Assembly (NCBI GenBank): GCA_030431455.1
Contig: JAUIJE010000001.1
Location: 186,001-250,000, forward strand
From: a bacterium
Lineage (GTDB): Bacteria; Myxococcota; UBA727; JAUIJE01
Length of the DNA: 64,000 nt
Direction of reading: 5' to 3'
Shown: positions 17,948-27,518 of the stretch, one piece after another
Layout of the letters: each line of letters begins with the position of its first letter
Position numbering within the stretch: position 1 is the first letter of the stretch
The notes under the pieces: generated by a model
What the model saw: the letters and a program-made list of their open reading frames with translations, nothing else
What the model was told of the DNA's origin: nothing
Databases searched by the model: none
Translations under genes and position numbers: made by a program

Positions 17948-18472
17948 GTGCCCAAGTTTGACGCCGACAGCGCGACCTGCCTGGTGTTCACCTACAAAGA
18001 GGGTGTGCTCAGCCCGGTGGCGCACGATCTGATCTTGACGGTGACGAAGTTCTCGATCGACCTCGACCTGTCCGGGGGGCACGTGAGCGCGCGGTTTGAT
18101 CCCATGTCATTGCGGGTTGTGGACGCGGCCAAAAACGGCGAACCGGTTCCGGGCAAGCTCGCGGACAAGGACAAGGCGGAGATCGAGGCCAACATCCGCA
18201 AGGACGTGCTCCACCCCGACCGGTTCCCGGACATTTATTACCTCGCCAACGAGCTGGCCCCCGAGGGCGACGGCTTTCGGGCCGCGGGCAAGCTGCACCT
18301 GCACGGCCACCAGCAAGCAATGAACCTGGTGTCGCGCAAGGTGGGCGACGTGCAACGGGTGGAGACCAAAATCCATCAGCCGGATTTTGGCATCAAGCCG
18401 TTCAAGGCGATGCTCGGGGCCCTGAAGGTCAAGCCCGCCCTGACGGTGCGCGTCGACGTGCCCCTCGAGTAG
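17948..18472 (+). CDS. YceI family protein
   Basis: 174 residues from a GTG preceded by GGGGAG. The single YceI/lipocalin-like barrel is recognisable: an N-terminal HD in SPVAHDLIL, a mid FDPMSLRVVDAAKNGEPV segment and the family's C-terminal GKLHLHGHQQAMNL. No signal peptide is present, so this copy is cytoplasmic, unlike E. coli YceI. Barrels of this fold bind polyisoprenoid or amide lipids. Convergent with the PHA-system gene; the two stop codons are adjacent (18470-18475). Confidence 0.85.
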   Translation: MPKFDADSATCLVFTYKEGVLSPVAHDLILTVTKFSIDLDLSGGHVSARFDPMSLRVVDAAKNGEPVPGKLADKDKAEIEANIRKDVLHPDRFPDIYYLANELAPEGDGFRAAGKLHLHGHQQAMNLVSRKVGDVQRVETKIHQPDFGIKPFKAMLGALKVKPALTVRVDVPLE

Positions 18473-18769
18473 CTACGCGCTCTCTGTCCCTTCGAAGGCA
18501 TCCTTGAGGCGGCGCCCAATGCTCTTTTCCAGGCGGGACGCGTCGATGCCCGCGGCCTTGGCCAGCATGCCGAGCTTGAGCTCAACTTTGACGTCACGGT
18601 CGCTGACGTCGATGCTGCCTTTGACCCCGGTGCCCTTGAGGTCGGCGTGGCCGCCGGACCATTTCGCCTTCACCCCGTACTTGGCCATCATCTCTTCGAA
18701 CCCCGCCACTTTGGACTTGGCTTCGTCGGTGCTCATGCTGTGCGGTTGGGTGACGCGGACGTCGGCCAT
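18473..18769 (-). CDS. Polyhydroxyalkanoic acid system family protein
   Basis: 98 residues beginning ADVRVTQPHSMSTDEAKSKV and containing a GVKGSIDVSDRDVKVELKLG segment with a basic C-terminal helix, the profile of the PHA system family (PF09650). These small proteins are linked to polyhydroxyalkanoate granules but the exact role is not settled. No PHA synthase or phasin is in the window. GGAGAGCAGC precedes the ATG. Confidence 0.8.
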   Translation of the reverse strand: MADVRVTQPHSMSTDEAKSKVAGFEEMMAKYGVKAKWSGGHADLKGTGVKGSIDVSDRDVKVELKLGMLAKAAGIDASRLEKSIGRRLKDAFEGTESA

Positions 18770-18819
18770 GCTGCTCTCCTTGTCGAAGCGGGGGGATCAC
18801 ACAACGGGTGACCCGTGGA

Positions 18820-20118
18820 TCACTTCGTGATGGTCCCGGTGTGGTTCATGTTGCCGAACTTATCCCAGAACTCCACGGTGAGGGTATTGCCCGCGGCTTC
18901 GAACCACACAAACCCCTCGGTGGTGTCGTCGGCGAAGTCGGTGGGGTGGTTGCCGTCGTCGACGCGGAACTCCGTCGTCTTGGCCCCCGCGCCGGCCACA
19001 ATGAATTGCGTGCCCTGACAATCGGTGGTGATCCACTGGCGGTTGTGGTCGTGGCCAGCGAGATAAAAGTCGACGTTCCCGCAGACATACCCCTCGATGA
19101 ACTCTTGGATCTTGGTGCCGTTGGCGAGGGGAATGAAGTCAAAGCCCTCGTAGGTGCCCGCGTTGCCGTGTTCGCCGTTGGAGTAGTACGGGTGGTGTCC
19201 GTAGGCGATGCGCCAGGTCGCCTGGCTGTTGGCGTAGGTCGTGGCCAAGAAGCTCTGTTGGTCGTCGGTCAGATCGGAGAACCACGAGAACAAACCATTG
19301 AAAAAGATCGAGCTGGTGTCGATCGCGATCATGTCCACCGCGCCGTGGGTGTGCAGGTAGTACCGGCCGGGCATGTTCCACTTGTCCGACACCGTGCTGT
19401 AGTCGACCTGGATGTTGCCCGGCCCGAGCTGGACCCCGGCCCCGAAGATGCCGCCGTCGTGGTTGCCGAGCGCGGGGTAGAACTGAATGTCGAGGTTGGC
19501 GTACACATCCTCGAACTTGGTTTGCCATTGGGGATCGTCGATGCCGTCCACGCCCTCGTTGTAGAAGTTGTCGCCGAGCAACAAGCCAAAGTCACACCCT
19601 TGCTGCAGGCAGACCGTCTCGATCACCGACGAGACCATGTACTGGTCCATGTTGCCTTCGCCGGTGTCGCCCATCGCCACCCACCGGACCGGGGTGTCGC
19701 CATCGCCATCCCCGTCTCCATCTCCATCTCCATCTCCATCTCCATCTCCATCCCCGTCTCCATCTCCATCTCCATCGCCATCCCCATCTCCGTCTCCATC
19801 TCCATCTCCATCTCCGTCCCCATCCCCATCCCCATCCCCATCCCCATCCCCATCTCCGTCTCCGTCGCCGTCACCATCACCATCGCCATCGCCGTCGCCA
19901 TCTCCGTCGCCATCGCCGTCGCCATCTCCGTCTCCATCGCCATCTCCGTCCCCATCTCCATCTCCATCTCCGTCACCGTCCCCATCCCCATCGCCGTCTC
20001 CATCCCCATCGCCCCCATCGCCGTCGCCCGCGTCGGCGTCGGCGGAGGGCACGGTGCCGGGGCAGGCAGGCAGCGCAAAGGTGGCAAGGGCCAGGGCGAG
20101 GACGGTCAGACGTGGCAT
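18820..20118 (-). CDS. Purple acid phosphatase-like metallophosphoesterase lipoprotein with long Gly-Asp tract
   Basis: 432 residues. Lipoprotein leader ALPAC, then a Gly/Asp tract at residues 31-141, then a metallophosphoesterase domain. Metal-binding motifs are in order: GDTGEG (about 150), [23 protein letters not shown] and GHDHNRQW, matching the tartrate-resistant acid phosphatase subgroup. The Gly-Asp tract would hold the enzyme away from the membrane and could bind Ca2+. AGGGAG precedes the ATG. Probably phosphate scavenging or dephosphorylation at the cell surface. Confidence 0.85.
   Translation of the reverse strand: MPRLTVLALALATFALPACPGTVPSADADAGDGDGGDGDGDGDGDGDGDGDGDGDGDGDGDGDGDGDGDGDGDGDGDGDGDGDGDGDGDGDGDGDGDGDGDGDGDGDGDGDGDGDGDGDGDGDGDGDGDGDGDGDGDGDGDTPVRWVAMGDTGEGNMDQYMVSSVIETVCLQQGCDFGLLLGDNFYNEGVDGIDDPQWQTKFEDVYANLDIQFYPALGNHDGGIFGAGVQLGPGNIQVDYSTVSDKWNMPGRYYLHTHGAVDMIAIDTSSIFFNGLFSWFSDLTDDQQSFLATTYANSQATWRIAYGHHPYYSNGEHGNAGTYEGFDFIPLANGTKIQEFIEGYVCGNVDFYLAGHDHNRQWITTDCQGTQFIVAGAGAKTTEFRVDDGNHPTDFADDTTEGFVWFEAAGNTLTVEFWDKFGNMNHTGTITK
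19696..20028 (-). repeat. Coding hexanucleotide repeat: 53 uninterrupted Gly-Asp dipeptides
   Basis: Residues 31-141 of the phosphoesterase are GDGDG followed by 53 consecutive Gly-Asp pairs. The codons vary (GGA, GGC, GGG; GAT, GAC), so the DNA is a degenerate 6-bp repeat. Loss or gain of units keeps the reading frame. Confidence 0.95.
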
Positions 20119-20234
20119 GAGAACTCCCTGGGGACTCCTATCTGGCTGAAAAGCCTGTGGAAAGAGGGGCCGGGCCCTTTCCTTTCAGGCGGTTACGGCA
20201 TACACAGAAGGTGCAGGTTCTTTGTGGAGGCCGG

Positions 20235-21830
20235 ATGACCGCACTGCGCGCCCACCATCGGCGAGGTTCCATCCCGTTGCTCGCGGGGGCCTGTCTGCTG
20301 TTGTGGGCACAGGCGGGGGCGGCCGACAACGGACGGCTCATTTACATCGGGGTGCAGGCCGGTCCGCGGGTCAGCGATCAGGTCAAGGCCACCATGGACG
20401 AGCGCATCGCCAACGTGCTTCCCGATGTGGCCAAGGCGCGTGCCTATACATTGGTGCCGCTCACCCAGGTGTCGGGCTTGACCGAGGCGGCCGCGGCCTG
20501 CCAGGTGCAAGCCTGTCGCGAGGACGTGGCGAAGAAGGTCAAGGCCGACTACGTGCTGTCCGCGCGCCTCGAGCGGCTGGGCAAAGCCGAAGACGATCCC
20601 CCGCCGAGCACCGCCGCGCCGGCCCGGGCCGACGACAAGCCCACCGCCAAGCTCGAGAAAAAGACCCCCGAGGACCTCAAAGACGACGCCCCCGTCGACA
20701 TCCTCGTGCGCCGGCCGGTGGGGCTGACCTTTGGCAGCATCTTCGGCACCGAGACCCGGGAGCGCAAAATCACCGGCTACCAGCTCACGGTGTGGCTCGA
20801 GGGGGACGGCGGCGAGACCTTCATCGAGGGGTTCAAGATCGATGGCGCACCCCCGTTCCTCGTCGGGCAGATCCCCGAGGTGGTCGAGCGCATGCTCGAG
20901 GCGGTGTCGCCCAAGCGGTTGGTGACCATGCGCCGGCTCAAGGGCACGGCCCTTTCCTACCGCCAAGCCGGGCGTTTTCACGACGCCGACCGCACGCTGC
21001 GCCGGGCGGTGAGCGTGCACCCCTTCCACCCCGAGGCGGCGCGGTTGCAGGCGCTGCTGGTGCAGGTCTGGCTCGAGGCCGGCGACACGGAAAAGACGTT
21101 CCTGGCCCTCGAGGAGCTCGTCAATGTCTATGGACCGGGCTCGGCCTGGGGCCGGGCCGGCATCGGCGGCGAGGCGTTGCAGAAGGAGCTGCGCGAGGCG
21201 ATGCGCGGGCCGCTGTTGCAGCTCGGCACCGTGGCCCACCAAAAGGCCAATGAGCTGGCCGAGGAGGCCGCGGCCAACCCCCTCAAGGCCGCGGAAAAAG
21301 CGCAGCAGGAAAAGACCGCGCGCCGGGCGTACCAGATCTTCGTCGACGGCTTCGAGGGGGACCCCCAGTGGCCGGAGATCGCGCTCTACCTCGCGGAGCT
21401 GGAGTTCGCCGCTGGCCGCTACCAAGAAGCATTGCCCCACTACGAGCGGGTCCGGGACCTCGAGGGCGCGGCCCAGGCCGAAGACGCGGGCATCGGGGCC
21501 ATGCTCTCGCTGCAGAAGCTGCTCGAGGCCTCCGCGGCCCGGGGCACGGCCAAGGCGTTCGACCCCGAGCAGGACGTGGCCCAGGTCGCGGTGGCGCCCA
21601 AGAAGGTGGCCATGGCCAAATGGGCCAAGCGGTACCGCAGCGCGGCGGACGCGTTCGCCACGCGCTTCCCCGCCCACAAGAACGCCCCCGTGTACCTCCT
21701 GCACGGCATCATGCTCACCGCCAACTACGGGGACAAAGCCGAGGCCAAGCGCCGGGTGAAGCAGCTCCAGACCGCGTACCCCAACACCCGACCCGCGCGG
21801 CTCGCGGGCGTGCTCGCCAAAAAGCTGTGA
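20235..21830 (+). CDS. Exported TPR-containing protein of unknown function
   Basis: 531 residues from an ATG after GGAGG; the first residues form a signal peptide (LLAGACLLLWAQAGA). Residues to about 200 form an alpha/beta domain (RLIYIGVQAGPRVSDQVKATM; CQVQACREDVAKKVKADYVLSARL) similar to the 'probable lipoprotein/TolB-like' N-domains seen before TPRs in myxobacteria. The rest is TPR-like (ALSYRQAGRFHDADRTLRRAVSVHP; LYLAELEFAAGRYQEALPHYERV). Its TGA overlaps the GTG of pyrC by 4 bases. Confidence 0.65.
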   Translation: MTALRAHHRRGSIPLLAGACLLLWAQAGAADNGRLIYIGVQAGPRVSDQVKATMDERIANVLPDVAKARAYTLVPLTQVSGLTEAAAACQVQACREDVAKKVKADYVLSARLERLGKAEDDPPPSTAAPARADDKPTAKLEKKTPEDLKDDAPVDILVRRPVGLTFGSIFGTETRERKITGYQLTVWLEGDGGETFIEGFKIDGAPPFLVGQIPEVVERMLEAVSPKRLVTMRRLKGTALSYRQAGRFHDADRTLRRAVSVHPFHPEAARLQALLVQVWLEAGDTEKTFLALEELVNVYGPGSAWGRAGIGGEALQKELREAMRGPLLQLGTVAHQKANELAEEAAANPLKAAEKAQQEKTARRAYQIFVDGFEGDPQWPEIALYLAELEFAAGRYQEALPHYERVRDLEGAAQAEDAGIGAMLSLQKLLEASAARGTAKAFDPEQDVAQVAVAPKKVAMAKWAKRYRSAADAFATRFPAHKNAPVYLLHGIMLTANYGDKAEAKRRVKQLQTAYPNTRPARLAGVLAKKL

Positions 21831-22867
21831 CCGCCGACCGGCTCGCGCTCATCGTGCCCGACGACTGGCACCTGCACCTGCGCGACGGGGCCATGCTCCA
21901 GGCGGTGGTGGGCGCGACCTCGGCCCACTTCGGCCGGGCCGCGGTGATGCCGAATTTGAGCCCACCGCTCACCACCCTCGAGGACCTGCTCGCCTATCGC
22001 CAGCGCATCCTCGACGCGGGGGCGACCTTCACGCCCCTGATGTTGCTGTACCTGACCGATGGCTGCACCCCCGCCACCATCGAAGCCTGCGCGGCCCATG
22101 CGCACGTCCTCGGGGTCAAGCTCTACCCCGCCCACGCCACCACCGGCAGCGCCCACGGGGTCACCGACCTCGGCCGGCTCGACGAGGTCTTCGCGGCCAT
22201 GGCCGAGACCGGCTTGCCCCTGCTCATCCACGGGGAGGTCACCGACCCCGACGTCGACGTGTTCGACCGGGAGGCGGTGTTCATCGACACCGTGCTCGGC
22301 CCGCTGAAGGACAAGTTCCCCACCCTGCGCACGGTGTTCGAGCACATCACCACCCGGGCCGCGGTGGAATTTGTGCACAGCCGGCCGGACGACGGCACCC
22401 TGGCCGCGACCATCACCGCCCACCATCTGTTCCACAACCGCAACGCGATGTTCCAGGGCGGCATCTGCCCGCACGCGTTTTGTCTGCCCGTGCCCAAGCG
22501 CGAACGCGACCGGGAGGCCCTCTGCGAGGCGGCCACGTCCGACGACGGGCGCTTCTTCTTCGGCAGCGACTCGGCCCCCCACCGCCGGGACAAAAAAGAA
22601 TCGTCCTGCGGGTGTGCGGGGGTGTTCTCCGCACCCACCGCGCTCGCCACCGTGGCCGAGGTGTTCGCGGCCCACGACGCCTTGGGGCGCCTGGAGGCGT
22701 TCTTGAGCACCCGGGGCGCGGACTTCTACCGCCAGCCCCACAACCAAGCCCGGCTCACCCTCGAGCGCGTGGCCGAGGTCGCCCCCGCCACCGTCGCCGC
22801 CGACGGCGGCGAAGTCGTCCTGTTCCGGGGCGGAACCACCTTGCCCTGGCGCGTGCAGCGGCATTGA
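21827..22867 (+). CDS. pyrC: Dihydroorotase
   Basis: 346 residues, the size of E. coli PyrC (348). Zn ligands and catalytic residues can be placed: His15 and His17 in WHLHLRDG, the carbamylated Lys98 in GVKLYP, His135 in LIHGE, His173 in FEHIT, and Asp248 in GSDSAPH. The loop CGCAGVFSAPTAL is also typical of type II enzymes. Converts carbamoyl-aspartate to dihydroorotate in pyrimidine synthesis. Start GTG overlapping the TPR gene's stop (GTGA). No other pyr gene is nearby. Confidence 0.93.
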   Translation: MTADRLALIVPDDWHLHLRDGAMLQAVVGATSAHFGRAAVMPNLSPPLTTLEDLLAYRQRILDAGATFTPLMLLYLTDGCTPATIEACAAHAHVLGVKLYPAHATTGSAHGVTDLGRLDEVFAAMAETGLPLLIHGEVTDPDVDVFDREAVFIDTVLGPLKDKFPTLRTVFEHITTRAAVEFVHSRPDDGTLAATITAHHLFHNRNAMFQGGICPHAFCLPVPKRERDREALCEAATSDDGRFFFGSDSAPHRRDKKESSCGCAGVFSAPTALATVAEVFAAHDALGRLEAFLSTRGADFYRQPHNQARLTLERVAEVAPATVAADGGEVVLFRGGTTLPWRVQRH

Positions 22868-22882
22868 TCGGACAATGGGCGC

Positions 22883-23890
22883 ATGCCCGGCCACGACGCG
22901 CCTGACCTCGGACTGCCCCCGTGGGGGGCGGACGCCCTCGACCTGCGCTACGCGCGGCGCACCTACCGGCAACGCTATTTTCGCGAGGGGTTCGGCGAGC
23001 GCTTCGACGCGCTTGTCACCGACGCGCCCGTGGCCCGGCCCTGGGACCGCGGCTTTACTTTCGTCGAGGACAACCCGGTGGCCGGCCCGGATGGGACCCG
23101 CACCGAGGTGAGTTTTATCTCGCCCGACCCTTGGCTCCCCGACCCGGTGCGGGCCGGGTGCGGGGCGCTGTTTCGGCCCCACACCGGGGCGCGGGGGGTC
23201 GCGGTGCTGCTCGCCGCCACCGGGGACGAGGGGTTTGCCCACCGCACCCAGAAGATCGCCCTGCCGCTGCTCCGGCGCGGGATCGGCGCGCTCATTCTCG
23301 AGGCCCCGTTCTACGGCGCGCGCCGGTTGCCCGGCACCGACGACGGCTGCTTGCTGCCCACGGTGCAGAGCCTGGGGCATTTGTTTCGGGCGCAGGTGAT
23401 CGAGGCCGCGGCGATGGTGTTCGCGCTGCGCAATGCCACTGGACTCCCGGTGGTGCTCGGGGGCATGTCCCGGGGGGGCCAGGCCGCGGTCATCGCCGCG
23501 TGCCTGATGCGCACCCCGCCGCCGGTGGTGGCCCACCTCGCCCCCGCCAGCGCGGTGCCGGTGTTCACCGCCGGCGTGCTCCGCCAGGAGGTGTGTTGGC
23601 CCGCGCTGGTGCAGAGCGCGGGGGGCGAGGCGGCCGCCCTCGAACGGTTCACCAGCATGCTCTCCGACGCGGACGTGGCCCGGTTCGCGCGGCCGCTGGA
23701 CGAGCCGCGCACGGTGTTCGTGCACGCGCTGGCCGACGGATTTGTGCCCCCCGAGGCCCCGGCCACGCTCCGCGCGCTGTTCGGCGGGGCCCGGTTCGAG
23801 ACCGTGCCCGGGGGCCACGTGGCCGCGTTTTTGCGCGGCGGGGCCCGCATGGTGCGCCACATCGATGAGGTCCTGGGCCCCACCCCGTAG
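22883..23890 (+). CDS. ABHD18-like alpha/beta hydrolase
   Basis: 335 residues. The hydrolase core has VAVLLAATGDEGFAHRTQ, ILEAPFYGARRLPG and the nucleophile elbow GGMSRGG with Ser196; the C-terminal His is in GGHVAAF and an Asp candidate in HALADGFVP. The APFYGARRP-like block is characteristic of the ABHD18 family, known mostly from eukaryotes and scattered bacteria. No signal peptide. Fifteen bases after pyrC, probably co-transcribed by position only. Confidence 0.75.
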   Translation: MPGHDAPDLGLPPWGADALDLRYARRTYRQRYFREGFGERFDALVTDAPVARPWDRGFTFVEDNPVAGPDGTRTEVSFISPDPWLPDPVRAGCGALFRPHTGARGVAVLLAATGDEGFAHRTQKIALPLLRRGIGALILEAPFYGARRLPGTDDGCLLPTVQSLGHLFRAQVIEAAAMVFALRNATGLPVVLGGMSRGGQAAVIAACLMRTPPPVVAHLAPASAVPVFTAGVLRQEVCWPALVQSAGGEAAALERFTSMLSDADVARFARPLDEPRTVFVHALADGFVPPEAPATLRALFGGARFETVPGGHVAAFLRGGARMVRHIDEVLGPTP

Positions 23891-23992
23891 GCGCGCGGCC
23901 AGACACGACAAAACGCTCCAACGGTGTGCGGGGTTCGTCCTTGGGTTTGCCCCCATCTTTGGGTACATTGGCGTACACGGGAGGGAGACCCT

Positions 23993-24598
23993 GTGATTTT
24001 TTCTGTCGACGACCAAGCGACCCAGCAACGCGAACTGGCGGCCCACCTGGACGCGGGGCTGGCCGGCGGCCGCACCGGCCCGCTGAGCACCTACATGGCT
24101 TTTGTGGAGGGCACGCCCAAAGACCCCGAGGACGCGCTGTTGTGGCGGTTTGTGGACCGCACGCTCGACACCAGCCACGTGTTGGTGGCCCGGGCCACGG
24201 TGCACGGCCGCGCGTTGCACTTTGCCGTCGAGGTCAGCCCCGCGGTCTGGCCGGGGGTGGCGGTGGGCGTGACCGCGTCGGTGGTGTGCCCGGGCCAGCT
24301 CGACGACGTGGTGGTGTTCGACACCGCCCAGCGCCGGTTCGAGGGGGAGCCCCAGGACGTGAGCCGCCTGTCCGCGCAGGTCGCGGACATCGCCGCCGCG
24401 CTGTCCGACGACACCTGGCGTCACGGGGACAAAGCGGTGCAGCGGTACACCGCGGGGTTTTTGATCGAGCCCTGCGCCCGGGGCCTGCGGGTCACCGCGT
24501 CGTTCGTGCCCCCCGCGATGGGCCTGGGCCGGGCGATGTCGCAGCTTCTGCGGGCCGCGCGTTTGATCGAGTCCGACCTCGCCCGGCGGGCGGCCTGA
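23993..24598 (+). CDS. Conserved-looking protein of unknown function
   Basis: 201 residues from a GTG preceded by GGGAGGGAG at 8 bases; an ATG at 23924 would add a Trp/Cys-rich extension that does not look coding. Predominantly beta with helices at both ends (TYMAFVEGTPKDPED; HVLVARATVHGRALHFAVEV; IEPCARGLRVTASFVPP). No family recognised. The SDR gene starts 4 bases later, so the two probably act together. Confidence 0.6.
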   Translation: MIFSVDDQATQQRELAAHLDAGLAGGRTGPLSTYMAFVEGTPKDPEDALLWRFVDRTLDTSHVLVARATVHGRALHFAVEVSPAVWPGVAVGVTASVVCPGQLDDVVVFDTAQRRFEGEPQDVSRLSAQVADIAAALSDDTWRHGDKAVQRYTAGFLIEPCARGLRVTASFVPPAMGLGRAMSQLLRAARLIESDLARRAA

Positions 24599-24602
24599 GC
24601 CC

Positions 24603-25469
24603 ATGACCGCGCCCACCTTTGAGAGTGTGTTTCGCCCCGGCCTGTTCGCGGGGCAGGTGCACATCGTCACCGGCGCGGGCAGTGGCATTGGGCGATGCAT
24701 CGCCCACGAGTTGAGCCACCTCGGCGCCACCGTGGTGTTGATGGGGCGCAAGGTCGAGAAGCTCGAGGCGGTGCAGCAGGAGCTAGAGGGCGAATCGAGC
24801 CTCTACGCCCTCGACATCCGCGACGAGGCGGAGGTCAAGGCCGCGGTGGGTCAAGTGCTGGAGCAGCACGGCCGGCTCGACGGCGTGGTCAACAACGCGG
24901 GCGGCCAGTTCCCCGCCCCCTTGTCACAGATCAGCAAGAACGGTTTCGAGGCGGTGGTGAAGACCAACCTCGTGGGCGGCTTCTTGATGGCCCGCGAAGC
25001 CTTCACCCAGTACATGGAGAGCCACGGCGGGGCGGTGGTCAACATCGTGGCCGACATGTGGATGGGCATGCCGGGCATGGGCCACTCCGGCGCGGCCCGG
25101 GCGGGCATGATCAACTTCACCGAGACCGCGGCCTGTGAGTGGGGGCCCGCCCACGTGCGGGTCAACGCGGTGGCCCCCGGGTGGATCGCGTCGAGCGGTC
25201 TCGATCAGTACCCGGACTGGATGAAGGACGCGCTGCGGGGGCTCAAGGACCACGTGCCTCTTGGCCGCCATGGGACCGAGGCCGAGGTGAGCGCGGCGGT
25301 GGTGTTTTTGCTCTCTCCCGCCGCGCGCTTCATCAGCGGGGCGACCTTGCGCGTCGACGGTGCCGCCCCCAACGCCAAACGGCATTGGGAGCTGCCCGCG
25401 CGCAAGCCGAGCCCGGCCTACGACGGGTTCTTGCTCGGCGGCACCCCCCGGGTGCTCAAAGGCGAATAG
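24603..25469 (+). CDS. SDR oxidoreductase, peroxisomal trans-2-enoyl-CoA reductase-like
   Basis: 288 residues. NAD(P)-binding motif TGAGSGIG (23-30) and NNAGG near residue 98. In place of the classical Tyr-x-x-x-Lys the active-site helix reads HSGAARAG (about 161-168), the arrangement found in eukaryotic PECR, where the Tyr/Lys pair is likewise absent. NAVAPGWI follows. Likely reduces an enoyl-CoA in fatty-acid metabolism. Second gene of a pair with the 201-residue unknown. Confidence 0.82.
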   Translation: MTAPTFESVFRPGLFAGQVHIVTGAGSGIGRCIAHELSHLGATVVLMGRKVEKLEAVQQELEGESSLYALDIRDEAEVKAAVGQVLEQHGRLDGVVNNAGGQFPAPLSQISKNGFEAVVKTNLVGGFLMAREAFTQYMESHGGAVVNIVADMWMGMPGMGHSGAARAGMINFTETAACEWGPAHVRVNAVAPGWIASSGLDQYPDWMKDALRGLKDHVPLGRHGTEAEVSAAVVFLLSPAARFISGATLRVDGAAPNAKRHWELPARKPSPAYDGFLLGGTPRVLKGE

Positions 25470-25497
25470 CCGCGGGCGGGGCGCGCGGGCCCCCAGC

Positions 25498-27426
25498 TCA
25501 GCTCGGGACCTCGATGAGTTCGACCAGGTCGAGGGCGTGAAAGATGCCCACCGTCTTGCGCACGGTGCGTTCTTCCAACGATGACAAGCGCACGAGCTCC
25601 TCGAGCCGGTAGTCGTTGTGGTGCAGGATGCCGGCGAGCCGAACCGCTTCGCGGGTCTTGTATTGGTGTTTGGCCAGCGAGGGGCGGGCGTGCACCATGG
25701 GGTTGCCCGGCACCGGCGGGTCGAGGTCGTCGTCGTCGTCGCCCTCGTCAAAGTCGATGTCCTCGCCGGGGCCGGGGAGGGCGACCCGGTCCGCGTCCTC
25801 GTCCTCGTCCCGGGGCGCGGACAGGGAGTAGAGCGCGGCGCCGATGTCCTCGGCCGGCTCTTCTCCGGTCTGGGGCGCGTCGACAAACGCGTCGAGCTCA
25901 TCGCTCTTGACCCCGTCGGCGAGCTCGGCAAAGCCGGCGTCGGAATCGTCCGGCGGGTGTTCGCCCATGCCGTCGGTGTCCGGGGGCGGCACCTGAAACG
26001 CAAAATCGCTGGGGTCGCCTTCGACCTCGTGGCGCGGGCCGCCGAAGGGGGTGATGGGCTCACCCTTGAAGAACGCTTCGGTGATGATCTCGGCCGAGCG
26101 CTCGTCGTCCTCCTCGTCGTCCTCGAGCACATCGTTCGCATCGTCGGTGGCGGCGGGGGGCGCGTCGCCGTCGGGCATCGCGGGCGCGGGGGCCGGGGCC
26201 GCGGCCAGGGGGGGCGGGGCGGGGGCCTCGCCGTCCTCCGCTGAGAAGTCCACGTCTTCGAAACCCACTTCGAGGTCTGCGGAATCGTCCTCGGCGTCGT
26301 CTTCCACCACCCCCACGTCGGGGAGATCGCCGTCGTCGGTGACCAGGGTGAGGTCGTCCACCACCGGAGCGGGCACCACCGGGGCGGGCACCACCGGGAC
26401 CTCTTCGGGCGCGTTCGCAGCCTCGTCGCCGGCCTCGGGCGCGGCCTGCGCGGGCACGTCCGCGGGGGCCGCGGCCGGGGCGTGGCCTTCCTCCGGTTCG
26501 GTCACTTCGATGTCATCGTCCGCGTCGTCATCCGCGTCGTCGTCCGCGTCGTCGTCCGGCCCACTGTCCCCCACCGCGTCCGCGGGCACCGCGGCCAGCT
26601 CCTCGGAGGGCTCTTGGTCGACGTCGCTGAGCACGTCGATCACCTTCTGGAGCTCCATCGCGTGGGCGAACGCCTGGTCGCGCTCCTTGGTCATCGTGGC
26701 CAGCTCATCGTCGCGGGCGTCGAGCTCGTCGCGCAGGGCCGCGGCCTCTTCCTCGGCGGCGGCGGCGCGGGTGCGCGCGGCGTCGCGCTCGGCGGAGGCG
26801 GTCTTGAGCTGGGCCTTGAGGTCGCTGGCCTTCGCGCCGAGCTCGGCGGCTTGGTCCCCGGCCCGGCGTTGCGCCGCCTCGGCCTTTTCCACCGCTTTTT
26901 CGAGGCGGGACACGTCCTTGTTCAGCCCGTCGATGGTCTCGGCGAGACGCAATGTCTCTTCCTCAAACTCGTCGCGGTCCGCGGTCGCTTCCTCCGCCTC
27001 CACCGCGAGGGCACGGTTGTCGTCTTGCAGCTCGGCGATCTGGGCCATCGCGTCTTCGTGCAGCTTGTCGCGCACCTTGTCGTCGGCGCGCAGGGTGGAC
27101 AGCGCGTCGGCCAAGCCCTTCACGTCGTCGAGGTGGGCCCGCAGGCTGAGCAGGTCCTTTTCCTGTCCTTCGCGGCGTTTTTCCAACCGGCGCAGCGACT
27201 TTTCCGCGGACTTGCTGCCTTGGTCGGAGGCGACCAGCTCGCGCAGGGTGTCGAGCTTCTTGTCGAAGTCTTTGACGTCCCGTTCGCGCAGGGCGACGCT
27301 TTTCTTCGCCGCGCTCAACATCTGCGCGGCGAGACGCGAGGCCACATCCCAGACCTCGGTGGAGTTCAACTTGATCGGTTCGGCCGGTTCGGCCTTGGCG
27401 CGCGCGGGGCGCTTTTTTGCGGCCAC
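25498..27426 (-). CDS. Coiled-coil protein with acidic middle and C-terminal helical domain
   Basis: 642 residues in three parts. An Ala/Glu/Arg heptad-type coiled coil runs from about 40 to 275 (LRELVASDQGSKSAEKSLRR, EEATADRDEFEEETLRLAET). A disordered Asp/Glu/Pro/Ala stretch follows to about 565, including DDDADDDADDD. The last 65 residues form a compact domain (AVRLAGILHHNDYRLEELVRLSSL, RKTVGIFHALDLVELIEV) that resembles a winged helix. N-terminal KKRPARAKAEP is basic. No enzymatic motif; a structural or regulatory scaffold is likely. Large gap upstream contains the terminator of the next operon. Confidence 0.65.
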   Translation of the reverse strand: MAAKKRPARAKAEPAEPIKLNSTEVWDVASRLAAQMLSAAKKSVALRERDVKDFDKKLDTLRELVASDQGSKSAEKSLRRLEKRREGQEKDLLSLRAHLDDVKGLADALSTLRADDKVRDKLHEDAMAQIAELQDDNRALAVEAEEATADRDEFEEETLRLAETIDGLNKDVSRLEKAVEKAEAAQRRAGDQAAELGAKASDLKAQLKTASAERDAARTRAAAAEEEAAALRDELDARDDELATMTKERDQAFAHAMELQKVIDVLSDVDQEPSEELAAVPADAVGDSGPDDDADDDADDDADDDIEVTEPEEGHAPAAAPADVPAQAAPEAGDEAANAPEEVPVVPAPVVPAPVVDDLTLVTDDGDLPDVGVVEDDAEDDSADLEVGFEDVDFSAEDGEAPAPPPLAAAPAPAPAMPDGDAPPAATDDANDVLEDDEEDDERSAEIITEAFFKGEPITPFGGPRHEVEGDPSDFAFQVPPPDTDGMGEHPPDDSDAGFAELADGVKSDELDAFVDAPQTGEEPAEDIGAALYSLSAPRDEDEDADRVALPGPGEDIDFDEGDDDDDLDPPVPGNPMVHARPSLAKHQYKTREAVRLAGILHHNDYRLEELVRLSSLEERTVRKTVGIFHALDLVELIEVPS

Positions 27427-27518
27427 AAGACCCCCAACTGGAGGACCAACCTACACCGCCGCCGCCCCTGGATTCCACGTTTTGGCCTGATCGCCTCATC
27501 TCGAAACGGCCAAAACAT

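Noticed and set aside
19696-20028. CRISPR-like array
   Set aside because: The 6-bp periodicity is a coding Gly-Asp tract with no spacers.
21725-24751. 1008-residue minus-strand frame opposite pyrC and neighbours
   Set aside because: Antisense to pyrC, ABHD18-like and the unknown gene; residue composition is typical of shadow frames and no motif is present.
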